Assembly (NCBI RefSeq): GCF_047302465.1 | Contig: NZ_CP178621.1 | Coordinates: 2,728,001 to 2,792,000, forward strand | Length of the DNA stretch: 64,000 nt | Source: JACMRP01 sp047302465 | GTDB taxonomy: Bacteria; Bdellovibrionota; Bdellovibrionia; Bdellovibrionales; Bdellovibrionaceae | Direction: 5' to 3' | Shown here: positions 8,901 through 16,934 of the stretch, one piece after another | Layout of the letters: each line of letters starts with the position of its first letter | Position numbering within the stretch: the stretch's first letter is position 1 | The notes under the pieces: generated by a model | Told to the model about the DNA's origin: nothing | Database searches by the model: none | The model's input: the letters and a program-made list of their open reading frames with translations, nothing else | Program-made: the position numbers and the translations under genes

Positions 8901-11335
8901 AAACAACAACTGCTGAAAATAATAAGATCTTGGCTTTGAACGGTACTGGTGTTGGTACTATGAAGGGTCTTGAGATCCAAACTGGTACTGGTAAGGCGAC
9001 GATTCAAACTTCAGGTGCCTTTACAGATTACGTTTTGACTCTTCCTGGTGATGATGGAACTGCCAATCAGGTCCTCCAAACAAATGGCTCTGGCATCTTG
9101 TCATGGGTGAATCAGAGCAGTGGTGCTGATAACTTAGGGAATCACACGGCGACAACAAATATTCAATTAGGCTCGAACTGGCTGAGCGGAGATGGCAACA
9201 ATGAAGGTCTCCTTATCGACAGCTCTGGCAATGTCGGAGTTGGCGCTGCGAGTGCGGGTGCGAAACTAGAAGTAAATTTATCCAGCACAGACACGATCAT
9301 TGGAGCTGGCGCGCCTGCCTTCGCTATCAAAAATACAAACGCAACTAGTGGCGCCCTTAACACTATGTTATTCGTAAACTCAGGAGGCTTTGGTAGCGCC
9401 GCCATTTCTACTACTCAGACGAATACTACCAATCTTGGAGACAATTTAGTTCTTCAAGCAAAATCATCAAGCACGGGCAACTGGCATCAGGATCAACTCG
9501 TTGTTTCTGGTAACGGCAATGTCGGCATTGGCAAGAACAACCCAGGAGCCGCTCTTGATGTAAAAGGCGCCATCCGCATGTCAGGCGCCACTTCTGGCTA
9601 CACTGGTTTCCAGCCGGCCGCCGCAGCTGGCTCGACTGTTTGGACATTACCAACGGCTGATGGTTCAGCAAACCAAGTTCTGCAAACAAATGGTTCTGGA
9701 GTTCTTTCATGGGCGAATTCGACAGACAACGCGAAGCTGCCTCTGGCAGGTGGTACGATGTCTGGTGACATCAACATGAATGGAAACGATATTCTGGGAC
9801 TTTATTTAGGGGCTGGTCGGTTCTTCCTTGGTAATGCATCTAACGTTGCTGACACAGTACTTATGAGCGGTGACGCGACGATGAGTCCAACTGGTGTTGT
9901 GACTGTAGATAAGACGACTGCGGCTGTAGCAAATAAGATTTTGCAACTTGATGCAAACTCTGTTGCTAACACCAAGGGTGTCGATGCGACGAGTACTCAA
10001 AGTACAGTCTATGCAACTTCATCGGCATCTTTGAAAGTCCCGGCAGGTGGCGTAAGTCTTTCAGTGAATAACTGGCAAGATACCAGTGGGACAGCTTCCT
10101 ACATTAAAATGAACGCCTACAACACGAGCTCGAATGATCAATATGCATATATCGGGACTGTTTCTACGGCTGGTGCAGGTGCGTGGTCTCCATCGATCGT
10201 CTTTGGTCAAACTACAAGTTCTACCGCTTACGCAGAAACCATGCGTATTCATAGCAATAACTTTGTAGGTATTGGCGCCACGGCTCCTGCGACCAAACTC
10301 GATGTTAGTGGTGTGACTCGCTCAACTGGTTTTGATGTGAATGCCACTTATGGTGGAAGCCAAGCTTCTGTTCGCGCTCCAGCTTCTTTCACAAGCTATA
10401 CTCTGACACTGCCAACGACTGTAGGAACAAGTGGCCAAGTTCTTAGCACCAACGGCTCTGGCACTCTTTCTTGGGCGACGGTTTTGACCCCGTCCGATGG
10501 TGTCATTAAAGATGGAAATAGTTTTGGCGCACATATGATCATTGGAACAAACGATAACTATGATTTCCGCTTCGAAGCCAATGGTGCTACAGCCATGACC
10601 ATTGAACCTTCTGGTGAAGTAGGCATTGGTACGACGACTCCTGGTTATAAATTGGATATCGCCTCAACCGATGGCGATGCTATTCGTTTAAACACCTACA
10701 GCAACACGGCTGCTCAAGGAAGTACCGCCATGCTCTACCGTGCACGTGGCACAGCAGGCTCTCCGTCAGCGGTTCAATCCAGTGATACATTAGGTGGAGT
10801 TTATTCCCGAGGTTATGGAGCAACCAGCTTTGGTTCTTCGGCTACTGCATATATGGAATTCTCAGCAGCACAAAATTTCACCGATGCAAATCGCGGAACA
10901 TTCATGTCTTTCTATACGACGGCCAACAACTCAGCTTCACCCACCGAGCGCGTCAGAATCACAGAGGGTGGCAATGTCGGGGTTGGCACCTCGAATCCTT
11001 CAGCAAAACTGGAGGTCAGTGGTTCTGTTGCCACTCCGACCAACGTGATTGCTTCCGGTGCTGCGGTAAATCTTTCTTTAAGTAATATTCATCTACTGCA
11101 ATCTGTCGGCGGCACGACGATCACGCTTTCCAATATGGTTAACGGTGGCGTTTACACTGTGATCGTATCAGACACCACCGCTAGAACTTATACATTTTCA
11201 GGTTGCAACAATGCCTACTTCAGCCCTACCAACGCCGCCACGACCAATGGAACGAGAACCATCTATGGTGTCACGACGATTTACGTAGGTAGCAGCTGGG
11301 ACTGTTACATTACTTGGGCCGGTGGATTTCAGTAA
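5924..11335 (+). CDS. Giant repetitive fibre protein, mosaic adhesive trimer (MAT) type
   Basis: About 1,803 aa from ATG 5924, chosen because it begins a Sec signal peptide (MKFVKIILPILFCQQTFAAS). The N-terminal about 200 residues form a globular head-like region (GVTYTGRIFDSNDEPITASQ). A long stalk of repeated modules follows: IWVGNASG-type blocks, LPLAGGTMSG blocks, TYTLTLP...QVLQTNGSG blocks, and GNVGIG/KLDV blocks near the C-terminus. The last about 100 residues (NGGVYTVIVSDTTARTYTFS onwards) differ and look like a small beta-sandwich tip. This layout matches the trimeric fibres that Bdellovibrio displays for prey recognition (MAT proteins). No peptidase S74 chaperone end was seen. Codon use is T-rich in the repeats to about 9.1 kb and changes after that. 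A secreted RCC1 gene follows after 22 bp. Confidence 0.75.
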   Translation: MKFVKIILPILFCQQTFAASGVTYTGRIFDSNDEPITASQVTFTLAVYDYDGKCLLYSEQRDLDLSVSKGTFSFEIGSPGALTSSFHGGATGPQNLSDIFNNSKSFSGLGTANGCSGTMTAPTDPTAGRMLAVSFTVGAATPSQDLPWLKISPVPSALQAYAVNGYGTGSLLKVDSAVNQTTNANNALSQTQYDEFWRLVKAPLTAYLPTTGDVTIVSGNNRVTTFLGQTLPAGPATNNQVLVSNGTSWTLQSMSSGSVTSVAGTAPITIGGTASAPNVAIAQANSTTDGFLDSADWVTFNSKQSSGLADGSIWIGNASGAAQARGMTGDATISNTGVLTLASTITAGGPVGTAGYVPVITYDAKGRLTAVTSAAVNDSSKLPLAGGTMSGALNMGGQDITNTGNISMAANKYFGLSSNTTDGTVAGQIWYDAGTIKYFDGSTVKSLGVSGGGITNLNGLTAGTQTFAIGTSGNAPSFNSVTDTHTLNIPMANAAGTVTAGLISNADYVSMMAKQSSSLADSLIWVGNASGAAQARAMTGDATISNTGVLTVVKTTTGEANKLLALDGTGVGNVKGLDIQTGTGKATIQTSGAFTNYVLTLPTDDGNADQVLKTDGSGILSWTSVLSGVSNTANLADSKIWVGNASGKAVEVSISGDATISNTGALTLASTITAGGPVGTSGYVPVITYDAKGRLTTVTSAAVNDTSKLPLAGGTMSGAINMGAQDLNNVGNINMAASKYFGLSANSTDGTVAGQMWYDAGVIKYYDGATVKSLGVSGAGITNLNGLSAVTQSFVIDGAGSDFAVNSAGSAHTFSLPSASATNRGALTSADWSAFNSKQSNALADSSIWVGNASGGAQARAMSGDATISNTGAITVDKTQSAVASKILQLDANSVATTKGVNVNGSTSGSISIRGQATAGTYTLTLPNNDGGANEFLQTDGSGNLTWATQSALLPSLTATNIWVGNASGGPEARVLAGDISAVSDTGSVTVVKTTTAENNKILALNGTGVGTMKGLEIQTGTGKATIQTSGAFTDYVLTLPGDDGTANQVLQTNGSGILSWVNQSSGADNLGNHTATTNIQLGSNWLSGDGNNEGLLIDSSGNVGVGAASAGAKLEVNLSSTDTIIGAGAPAFAIKNTNATSGALNTMLFVNSGGFGSAAISTTQTNTTNLGDNLVLQAKSSSTGNWHQDQLVVSGNGNVGIGKNNPGAALDVKGAIRMSGATSGYTGFQPAAAAGSTVWTLPTADGSANQVLQTNGSGVLSWANSTDNAKLPLAGGTMSGDINMNGNDILGLYLGAGRFFLGNASNVADTVLMSGDATMSPTGVVTVDKTTAAVANKILQLDANSVANTKGVDATSTQSTVYATSSASLKVPAGGVSLSVNNWQDTSGTASYIKMNAYNTSSNDQYAYIGTVSTAGAGAWSPSIVFGQTTSSTAYAETMRIHSNNFVGIGATAPATKLDVSGVTRSTGFDVNATYGGSQASVRAPASFTSYTLTLPTTVGTSGQVLSTNGSGTLSWATVLTPSDGVIKDGNSFGAHMIIGTNDNYDFRFEANGATAMTIEPSGEVGIGTTTPGYKLDIASTDGDAIRLNTYSNTAAQGSTAMLYRARGTAGSPSAVQSSDTLGGVYSRGYGATSFGSSATAYMEFSAAQNFTDANRGTFMSFYTTANNSASPTERVRITEGGNVGVGTSNPSAKLEVSGSVATPTNVIASGAAVNLSLSNIHLLQSVGGTTITLSNMVNGGVYTVIVSDTTARTYTFSGCNNAYFSPTNAATTNGTRTIYGVTTIYVGSSWDCYITWAGGFQ
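6838..7455 (+). repeat. Stalk repeat A, copy 1 (coding)
   Basis: A block of about 600 bp encoding IW.GNASG, GDATISNTG, LASTITAGGPVGT.GYVPVI, LPLAGGTMSG, KYFGLS and GVSG.GITNLNGL segments. The same order of segments returns at 7824-8440 with most residues unchanged, so this is an internal duplication within the fibre gene. Boundaries are approximate. Confidence 0.7.
7468..7806 (+). repeat. Stalk repeat B, copy 1 (coding)
   Basis: This block encodes LIWVGNASGAAQARAMTGDA, then VVKTTT, GTGVG, IQTGTGKATIQTSGAFT and LTLP.DDG...QVL.T.GSGILSW. A close copy is at 8790-9120 and a more divergent relative at 8450-8775. Boundaries are approximate. Confidence 0.65.
7824..8440 (+). repeat. Stalk repeat A, copy 2 (coding)
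   Basis: The second copy of repeat A within the fibre gene, with the same internal order as 6838-7455. DNA identity looks high in the central part (the GGTGGCCCAGT and CTTGCTGG stretches), which makes homologous recombination between the copies possible. Boundaries are approximate. Confidence 0.7.
8790..9120 (+). repeat. Stalk repeat B, copy 2 (coding)
   Basis: It repeats the VVKTTT, GTGVGTMKGLEIQTGTGKAT and TSGAFTDYVLTLP segments of 7468-7806. It is the last T-rich-codon block; from about 9.13 kb the composition of the gene changes. Boundaries are approximate. Confidence 0.65.
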
Positions 11336-11357
11336 TTAAGTTTTTAGAGGTTTCTAA

Positions 11358-14300
11358 ATGGCTGTACGTAGCACTCTTTTAGCTTTGGTTTTTGGCCTTG
11401 CGGTGAATTCCGCAATGGCGAACCCTATGCAGTCATATTTTAATTTACTTCTTGCTGGCCAGCAGTGCACTCCACCAGCAACAACACTGACACTTTCTCC
11501 GGCCGCTGCTACTAGCAATGAAGGCGATGGTTCCGTCAGCGTCACAGCGACGCTCTCAACAGCCAGCTGTCGCGATATCACTATTTACTACTCTACACTA
11601 GGCACAGCCGCCGACTCGGTCAATTTTAGCGGCATCAGTGCTGGCAGTGTGACTATCAACAAAGGCTCTACCACCGCGCAAATCACCTACAGCCTTCCTC
11701 AGAATGGAGCTCAAGAACAAGAATCTTTTCTGGGCGTTTATTTAAAAGGTACTGGGAAATCTACAGACAACGTCACTCTAGGTGCGGAGCTCAGCTCTAC
11801 TCACTTTGTTATCGACGATGAGACCGGTGGCTATCGCACGATATCAGACACTGCAAGCGGCGGTGGCACTCAATGTGCCATCGACAGTGCTAATTACTTG
11901 AAGTGTTGGGGTCTTAATGATTTTGCTCAAATCGGTGACGGCACCACTATCAATCGCGATACAGCAGTGAAAATCGATCAAAATGCTGTTTTCACTTACA
12001 TGAGATCCGGAGAAAATCACGCTTGCGGAATTACGTCCACCGGCACTTTGTTATGCTGGGGTTTGAATAACTATGGCCAACTTGGCAACGGGACCGTTGT
12101 CGACTCACTCTCGTTGGTGGTGGTCGACTCTGGAACTTCTTATTCCAAAGTTTCCCCAGGAAAATACTCCACCTGCGGCATCACGACCGCAGGAGTTTTA
12201 AAGTGCTGGGGTCGTAACCAACAAGGTCAACTCGGCGATGGAACCACAACAACCGCACCGACTCCAATCGTGATTGATTCTGGTACTGCCTACTCGGAAA
12301 TCGCCATGGGGGTTTCCGGAGGCCCCTCAGGGATTCTTCACACCTGTGGAATCACCACTGCAGGGGTTTTAAAATGTTGGGGCTCTAACAATTACGGAGC
12401 TTTGGGACAAAACAATACCACCTCGTCAACAAGCCCCCTTGTTGTCGACTCGGGGGTCAACTATTCGTCAGTCACTGTAGGAGGCGCTCATTCTTGTGCG
12501 ATCACGACCGGAGGCACTCTGAAATGTTGGGGGTACACTCAGTACGGTCAGGTGGGTGATGCCCAAACCGCAGCAGATAGACTTCTTCCAGTAACGATTG
12601 GTACTGGATACACCGCTATCGCTGCGGGCATGTATCATACTTGTGGCGTGACGGGTGGAGTCCTCAAGTGCTGGGGGCAGAACGCTTCAGGTCAAGTTGG
12701 CGATACCACTACCGCCAACAAATCTTCGCCAACAACTGCAGACTCAGGAACAAGTTATTCTAACGTCGGCTTGGGCAATGCGCACAGTTGCGGCATCACG
12801 ACAGGCAATGTCTTAAAATGTTGGGGAGCCGCTACTTCGGGAAAACTCGGCAACGGAACCACCACCCCCAATGTGACTAGTCCCGCTGTGATTGATAGCG
12901 GTGTCAGCTATCAATCCGCATCTGGTGGTGCCGAGAGTACGTGCGCCCTTATGACCACGGGCGGAACTACCAAATGCTGGGGCGACAATGCTTTTGGGCA
13001 ACTCGCTAACGGCACAACGACAGACAGTACAACACCTGTATTACTTGGAAACAGTCTTTACAGCATGGTTCGTATTGGCAAAAGCCACGCCTGCGGAATC
13101 ACTACCACTGGAAAATTGAAATGCTGGGGCGACAATACCTACGGGCAACTGGGAGTTAATGACTTGAATCCACGCTCTCTGCCGACCACTGTCGATGGAG
13201 CCGTATCCTATTCCAAAGTAACATTGGGCGATTACCATACTTGTGCCATCACAACCGCCGGCGTTTTGAAGTGTTGGGGAAAAAACACCAACGCCGCTAT
13301 CGGAAATGGAAACACTACAAACCAAGATCTCCCCGTCATCATCAATAGCGGAACAACCTACTCTGCAATTGCCGGAGGAGAACTACACACCTGTGGCGTA
13401 ACCACCGCCGGTGTCTTGAAATGTTGGGGCTACAATGCAAGCAGCCAGCTCGGCGATAATACCGTGACACAAAGGGCGTCTCCGACGGTGATTGACACCG
13501 GTATTACATATTCCTCTGTTGAAACCGGGGCCAATCACTCTTGTGGAATCACGACGGCAGGCGCATTGAAGTGCTGGGGCTCTAGCGGAGATGGACAAAT
13601 AGGTCATGGCAGTGGTGCCACACAGGCTACTCCCTTAGTTATTGATAGCGGCACTAATTATAGTCGGATTGAACTCGGAACCTCACACACTTGTGGGGTC
13701 ACTAGCGGGAATATCTTGAAATGTTGGGGGAAAAACGACAGAGGCCAACTCGGCAACGGTACTATCACTTCAAGCTCGTCCCCCGTCGTCATACACTCTG
13801 GCACCTCTTACAATCTTGTTAGCATCGCAGAGACTCATAGTTGTGGTGTAACCAACGGAGGCATTTTAAATTGCTGGGGAGGCAATGACTATGGCCAGCT
13901 CGGAAACATATCTGGCACACTCAAGATGCGACCGATGATCGTGGATCGCAGCACACTAAGCTCTATTTCCACAGGGGCTAGTCATAGCTGTGTTATTACA
14001 AGCGCAGGCCTTCTCAGTTGCTGGGGGCTAAATACCTCAGGGCAACTCGGGATAGGCTCAACGACAAGCACCAAAACCCCCAACGCGGTTGAGGCAACAA
14101 CCATATACTCTTCTGTAGGAATCGGAGTCAGTCATAGCTGCGCCATCACTTCGACAGGCGTTCTTAAATGTTGGGGACATAACGGAAATGGTCGTCTTGG
14201 AGATGGAACAACCACCCAAAGAAATTCTCCGGTAACTATAGATAGTGGTGTGACATACTCCGAAATCAACACAGGACAATATCATACATGTGGGCTCACC

Positions 14301-15002
14301 ACAGGTGGCGTTGTAAAGTGCTGGGGATACAATCTCTATGGCCAAGTTGGAGACACCACGACGGTTGATAAAACTTCTCCTGTGATTATCGACTCTGGAA
14401 CTTCTTATTCGCACATTTCTGTTGGCTGGAACCACAGCTGCGGGATCACCACCACAGGCGTATTAAAATGCTGGGGCAGAAATGGCACAGGTCAATTGGG
14501 CAACAACTCGACGACCGACAGCCCTACACCCGTCGTTATTGATGGCGGCACTACTTATAAAGCCGTTAGCGGCGGCGCCAGCCATACATGCGCAATCACA
14601 ACTGCCGATGTTTTAAAATGTTGGGGCCAAAATACCTACAATAACTTAGGAGATGGTACGACCAATCAAAAACTTATACCTACGGTGATAGATAGTGGCG
14701 TCAGCTATTCGCTCGTGACAAGTGGCTCTTATGCAACCTGCGCAGTCACCACAGGTGGTGTTTTGAAATGCTGGGGACCCAATGACTTTGGAAGTATTGG
14801 CCTAGACAATCATGCACTCTCAATTTCAACTCCGACTGTAATAGATGCCGGTGTAAGTTACACCGCAATCTCTATGAGGCAGCAACACTTCTGTGGTGTT
14901 ACTAGCTCGGGCATGAAATGCTGGGGCAGAAACGACAACGGTCAGACTATCTCACAGCCGATCCTGCGACCGATCTATGTTCCTGCCGTAAGACAACCTT
15001 AA
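11358..15002 (+). CDS. Secreted Calx-beta plus 21-repeat RCC1 protein
   Basis: A 1,214-aa protein with a signal peptide (MAVRSTLLALVFGLAVNSAMA). A Calx-beta-like domain follows at about residues 35-155 (SNEGDGSVSVTATLS, ending in VIDDE). Then come 21 RCC1-type repeats of about 50 residues with the core CGITTAGVLKCWGxNxxGQLGDGTTT. Twenty-one repeats would make three seven-bladed propellers. Each repeat carries two cysteines about ten residues apart, consistent with one disulfide per blade in an exported protein. The ATG follows an AGAGG site 22 bp after the fibre gene, so co-expression is likely. Function is unknown; RCC1-type propellers bind proteins. A surface or prey-contact role is inferred from the neighbour. 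Confidence 0.85.
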   Translation: MAVRSTLLALVFGLAVNSAMANPMQSYFNLLLAGQQCTPPATTLTLSPAAATSNEGDGSVSVTATLSTASCRDITIYYSTLGTAADSVNFSGISAGSVTINKGSTTAQITYSLPQNGAQEQESFLGVYLKGTGKSTDNVTLGAELSSTHFVIDDETGGYRTISDTASGGGTQCAIDSANYLKCWGLNDFAQIGDGTTINRDTAVKIDQNAVFTYMRSGENHACGITSTGTLLCWGLNNYGQLGNGTVVDSLSLVVVDSGTSYSKVSPGKYSTCGITTAGVLKCWGRNQQGQLGDGTTTTAPTPIVIDSGTAYSEIAMGVSGGPSGILHTCGITTAGVLKCWGSNNYGALGQNNTTSSTSPLVVDSGVNYSSVTVGGAHSCAITTGGTLKCWGYTQYGQVGDAQTAADRLLPVTIGTGYTAIAAGMYHTCGVTGGVLKCWGQNASGQVGDTTTANKSSPTTADSGTSYSNVGLGNAHSCGITTGNVLKCWGAATSGKLGNGTTTPNVTSPAVIDSGVSYQSASGGAESTCALMTTGGTTKCWGDNAFGQLANGTTTDSTTPVLLGNSLYSMVRIGKSHACGITTTGKLKCWGDNTYGQLGVNDLNPRSLPTTVDGAVSYSKVTLGDYHTCAITTAGVLKCWGKNTNAAIGNGNTTNQDLPVIINSGTTYSAIAGGELHTCGVTTAGVLKCWGYNASSQLGDNTVTQRASPTVIDTGITYSSVETGANHSCGITTAGALKCWGSSGDGQIGHGSGATQATPLVIDSGTNYSRIELGTSHTCGVTSGNILKCWGKNDRGQLGNGTITSSSSPVVIHSGTSYNLVSIAETHSCGVTNGGILNCWGGNDYGQLGNISGTLKMRPMIVDRSTLSSISTGASHSCVITSAGLLSCWGLNTSGQLGIGSTTSTKTPNAVEATTIYSSVGIGVSHSCAITSTGVLKCWGHNGNGRLGDGTTTQRNSPVTIDSGVTYSEINTGQYHTCGLTTGGVVKCWGYNLYGQVGDTTTVDKTSPVIIDSGTSYSHISVGWNHSCGITTTGVLKCWGRNGTGQLGNNSTTDSPTPVVIDGGTTYKAVSGGASHTCAITTADVLKCWGQNTYNNLGDGTTNQKLIPTVIDSGVSYSLVTSGSYATCAVTTGGVLKCWGPNDFGSIGLDNHALSISTPTVIDAGVSYTAISMRQQHFCGVTSSGMKCWGRNDNGQTISQPILRPIYVPAVRQP

Positions 15003-15010
15003 ATATAAAT

Positions 15011-15781
15011 CTACGCAGCCGACGAAATTGCTCGCCGTTTAACTGCTTCCACGCCGTAAAGCTCTTCCGCGTAGGTCGCAAACGGTGTGACCTTCGCAGC
15101 CCCTTCCGGTTGTGGAAGGACTTCAAAGACTTCTGTCACAAGGTTTTTATTCTCTTCATAAACTCTTGTGAAGTGATCCAGATTGAAGTTCTCTACCAAG
15201 ATCATCATATGTGGTGATTTCACAGCAGGATGCTCAAAGATCAAATCTTTGATCGTCTTACCCACAGGTTCTAACCAGCGAGAAGCTCCGTAAGTTTCAT
15301 TTGTGCAACCGACGATATTATCAAAACCAGCTCTCATCACATGAGTGCAAACTAGGAAGTACCCAATCTCTGACAAATTCAGACCAGAATTTTTCTTAGA
15401 ATAAGCAGGATCTACAAACCACGCGTTGCAATCCACGATTTCTTTGTGTCTTGCATGGAATCTATTAAATGCGTCTTGGAATGGTAGTGTTAACTTTGGA
15501 ACTATACTCATCAACGGAGTATCAATACGATGAGCCGTCGCACGACTTAAATAAGTCGTTCTGATCGCAAAGATAAGTTTGGGCGCTAAAAAGTCGGTCG
15601 TATCATATATAAGATAATGAGTCCCAATCATGTCATGCTTATCCGTGACCACATAGTTGGGTTCTGTACGTAAGAAGTTTTTTTGCTTTGCAAAGACGAC
15701 GTCTGAAAGAATCTTCTGGGCTGCCGGATTATCAAGTTGTGCCTTAGCGTTATCTACAATCACAAGTCTGAACTTACTCAT
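15011..15781 (-). CDS. Putative GNAT-fold acyltransferase (LuxI/FeeM-like), tentative
   Basis: A 256-aa soluble protein with no signal peptide. The pattern DKHDMIGTHYLIYD, then a strand with basic residues (KLIFAIRTTYLSRAT), and later a NAWFVDPAYSKKNSGLNLSE segment before an alpha/beta half recalls the GNAT-like fold of acyl-homoserine-lactone synthases and FeeM N-acyl amino acid synthases. I cannot assign catalytic residues, so the call is weak and the protein could be an unrelated conserved hypothetical. It ends 9 bp from the RCC1 gene (converging). A strong inverted repeat lies 56 bp upstream of its start. Confidence 0.45.
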   Translation of the reverse strand: MSKFRLVIVDNAKAQLDNPAAQKILSDVVFAKQKNFLRTEPNYVVTDKHDMIGTHYLIYDTTDFLAPKLIFAIRTTYLSRATAHRIDTPLMSIVPKLTLPFQDAFNRFHARHKEIVDCNAWFVDPAYSKKNSGLNLSEIGYFLVCTHVMRAGFDNIVGCTNETYGASRWLEPVGKTIKDLIFEHPAVKSPHMMILVENFNLDHFTRVYEENKNLVTEVFEVLPQPEGAAKVTPFATYAEELYGVEAVKRRAISSAA

Positions 15782-16088
15782 CGGAGACCTCTTCTTATAA
15801 ATAATTTTCGGTTAATCCCACGCTTCTATCAAGTCTAGTTAATAAACGTTTTTTGTTTATTAACTCTTGAAACACGCTCCAGATCTACTCCATATGTTCA
15901 TAAGTGTTTCACAATAGGATTCGATCCGAGACATCAACATGATTGTACTTTCCTAAAACGCTCCTGAAAACAATGATCGAAAGGATCACTTTTAAGTGTA
16001 TTGAACAGAGTCAGTTTTTTGAAAGCCTTTGAAAAGACAGCGAATTTCAAGATATAGTAAATCTAATTTACTAACGATTGCGGGACGT
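15782..16088. other. Divergent intergenic region between the GNAT-like and hydrolase genes
   Basis: About 300 bp with no gene that can be supported; an in-frame TTG at 16029 could add 20 basic residues to the hydrolase. It contains the 11-bp-arm inverted repeat at 15837-15865 and must hold the promoters of both divergent genes. No clear -35/-10 pair was identified. Confidence 0.5.
15837..15865. promoter_or_regulatory. Perfect 11-bp inverted repeat, probable operator
   Basis: Arms AGTTAATAAAC and GTTTATTAACT flank a 7-nt GTTTTTT spacer. It lies 56 bp upstream of the minus-strand GNAT-like gene and in the shared region with the divergent hydrolase gene. It is AT-rich and has no terminator-like GC stem, so a dimeric regulator site is the likeliest reading. 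Function is inferred. Confidence 0.5.
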
Positions 16089-16934
16089 ATGCTAAAAAAT
16101 CGTATTGAAATTAAAGATGTTAATCAATGGACCTACGAGAGGTTCGGCCTTCACTCCTCTCTCTTAAACCAAGATCTGCACTGCGGCTTCTTCCGCTCCA
16201 AATCAGGAAAGGCAGTCACTAAAACACTCTATATGTTTCATGGCGGAAATGCGGACGACTCGCAGGCCGCGCAAGCCGGGCTTTTACCCTTGGTCGCCGA
16301 TATCTTAAGCCAGGGCTCCCACGAGAATATTCAGATTGTTTTTCCATATATAGGTACCAGCTTTCTTCACGATCACCCCACTGCCCAGTCGAAATCCTTT
16401 TCTAATTACTTTCTTAAAGAAGTGATTTCGGTGGCGGAAAAGGAACTAAAAATACAGCCCGAAAATCGACTGCTTAGTGGTTGGTCTATGGGAGGCCAAG
16501 CGGCTTTAAATATGTTCCTGCGTTTTCCGGATCAATTCGGAGGCGTCGGAGTTCACTTCCCCACTCTTGTTGGTTTTAATTACAACGATAAACGGGAGCA
16601 AGAAGCCTATGCTCAGCGCCAGAAGGTCTCGGACGCAATGATGCATATCTTGGTTTCAGAATTTCAAAAAGAGTTCGTTGATATTAGTGACTTCTCAAAT
16701 CACGACCCTTTACACCTGGCAAAGTTGAAAGCCGGACAGCTGGGGAATAAGAAAAAGATCTATTTTGATGTCGGCCAAGAGGACGAATTCGGACTCTCTG
16801 AGGGGGCCCGAATGCTTCATGAACTTCTTCTTGATAAAAAGGTGGCTCATCAATATGAGCTTGTGCCTCAAGGGAAGCATGATGGGGCGTTCATCTACAC
16901 CCAGCTCGGAAAACTTTTAAAACATATCTTATAG
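16089..16934 (+). CDS. Alpha/beta hydrolase (esterase-like)
   Basis: About 281 aa from ATG 16089 (301 aa if the upstream TTG at 16029 is used). The nucleophile elbow GWSMGGQ (GxSxG), an oxyanion-type MFHGGNADD segment before it, an acidic residue in VGQEDEFG and a late histidine in GKHDGAF give the usual Ser-Asp-His order. No signal peptide is evident from the ATG start, so it is probably cytoplasmic. It resembles the esterase D / PHB-depolymerase-like group in outline; substrate unknown. Its last 6 bp overlap the converging ThiF-like gene. Confidence 0.75.
   Translation: MLKNRIEIKDVNQWTYERFGLHSSLLNQDLHCGFFRSKSGKAVTKTLYMFHGGNADDSQAAQAGLLPLVADILSQGSHENIQIVFPYIGTSFLHDHPTAQSKSFSNYFLKEVISVAEKELKIQPENRLLSGWSMGGQAALNMFLRFPDQFGGVGVHFPTLVGFNYNDKREQEAYAQRQKVSDAMMHILVSEFQKEFVDISDFSNHDPLHLAKLKAGQLGNKKKIYFDVGQEDEFGLSEGARMLHELLLDKKVAHQYELVPQGKHDGAFIYTQLGKLLKHIL

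Noticed and set aside
6800..9150. Tandem DNA repeats resembling a CRISPR or satellite
   Set aside because: All repeats are in frame within the fibre gene, of hundreds of bp, with no regular short spacer.
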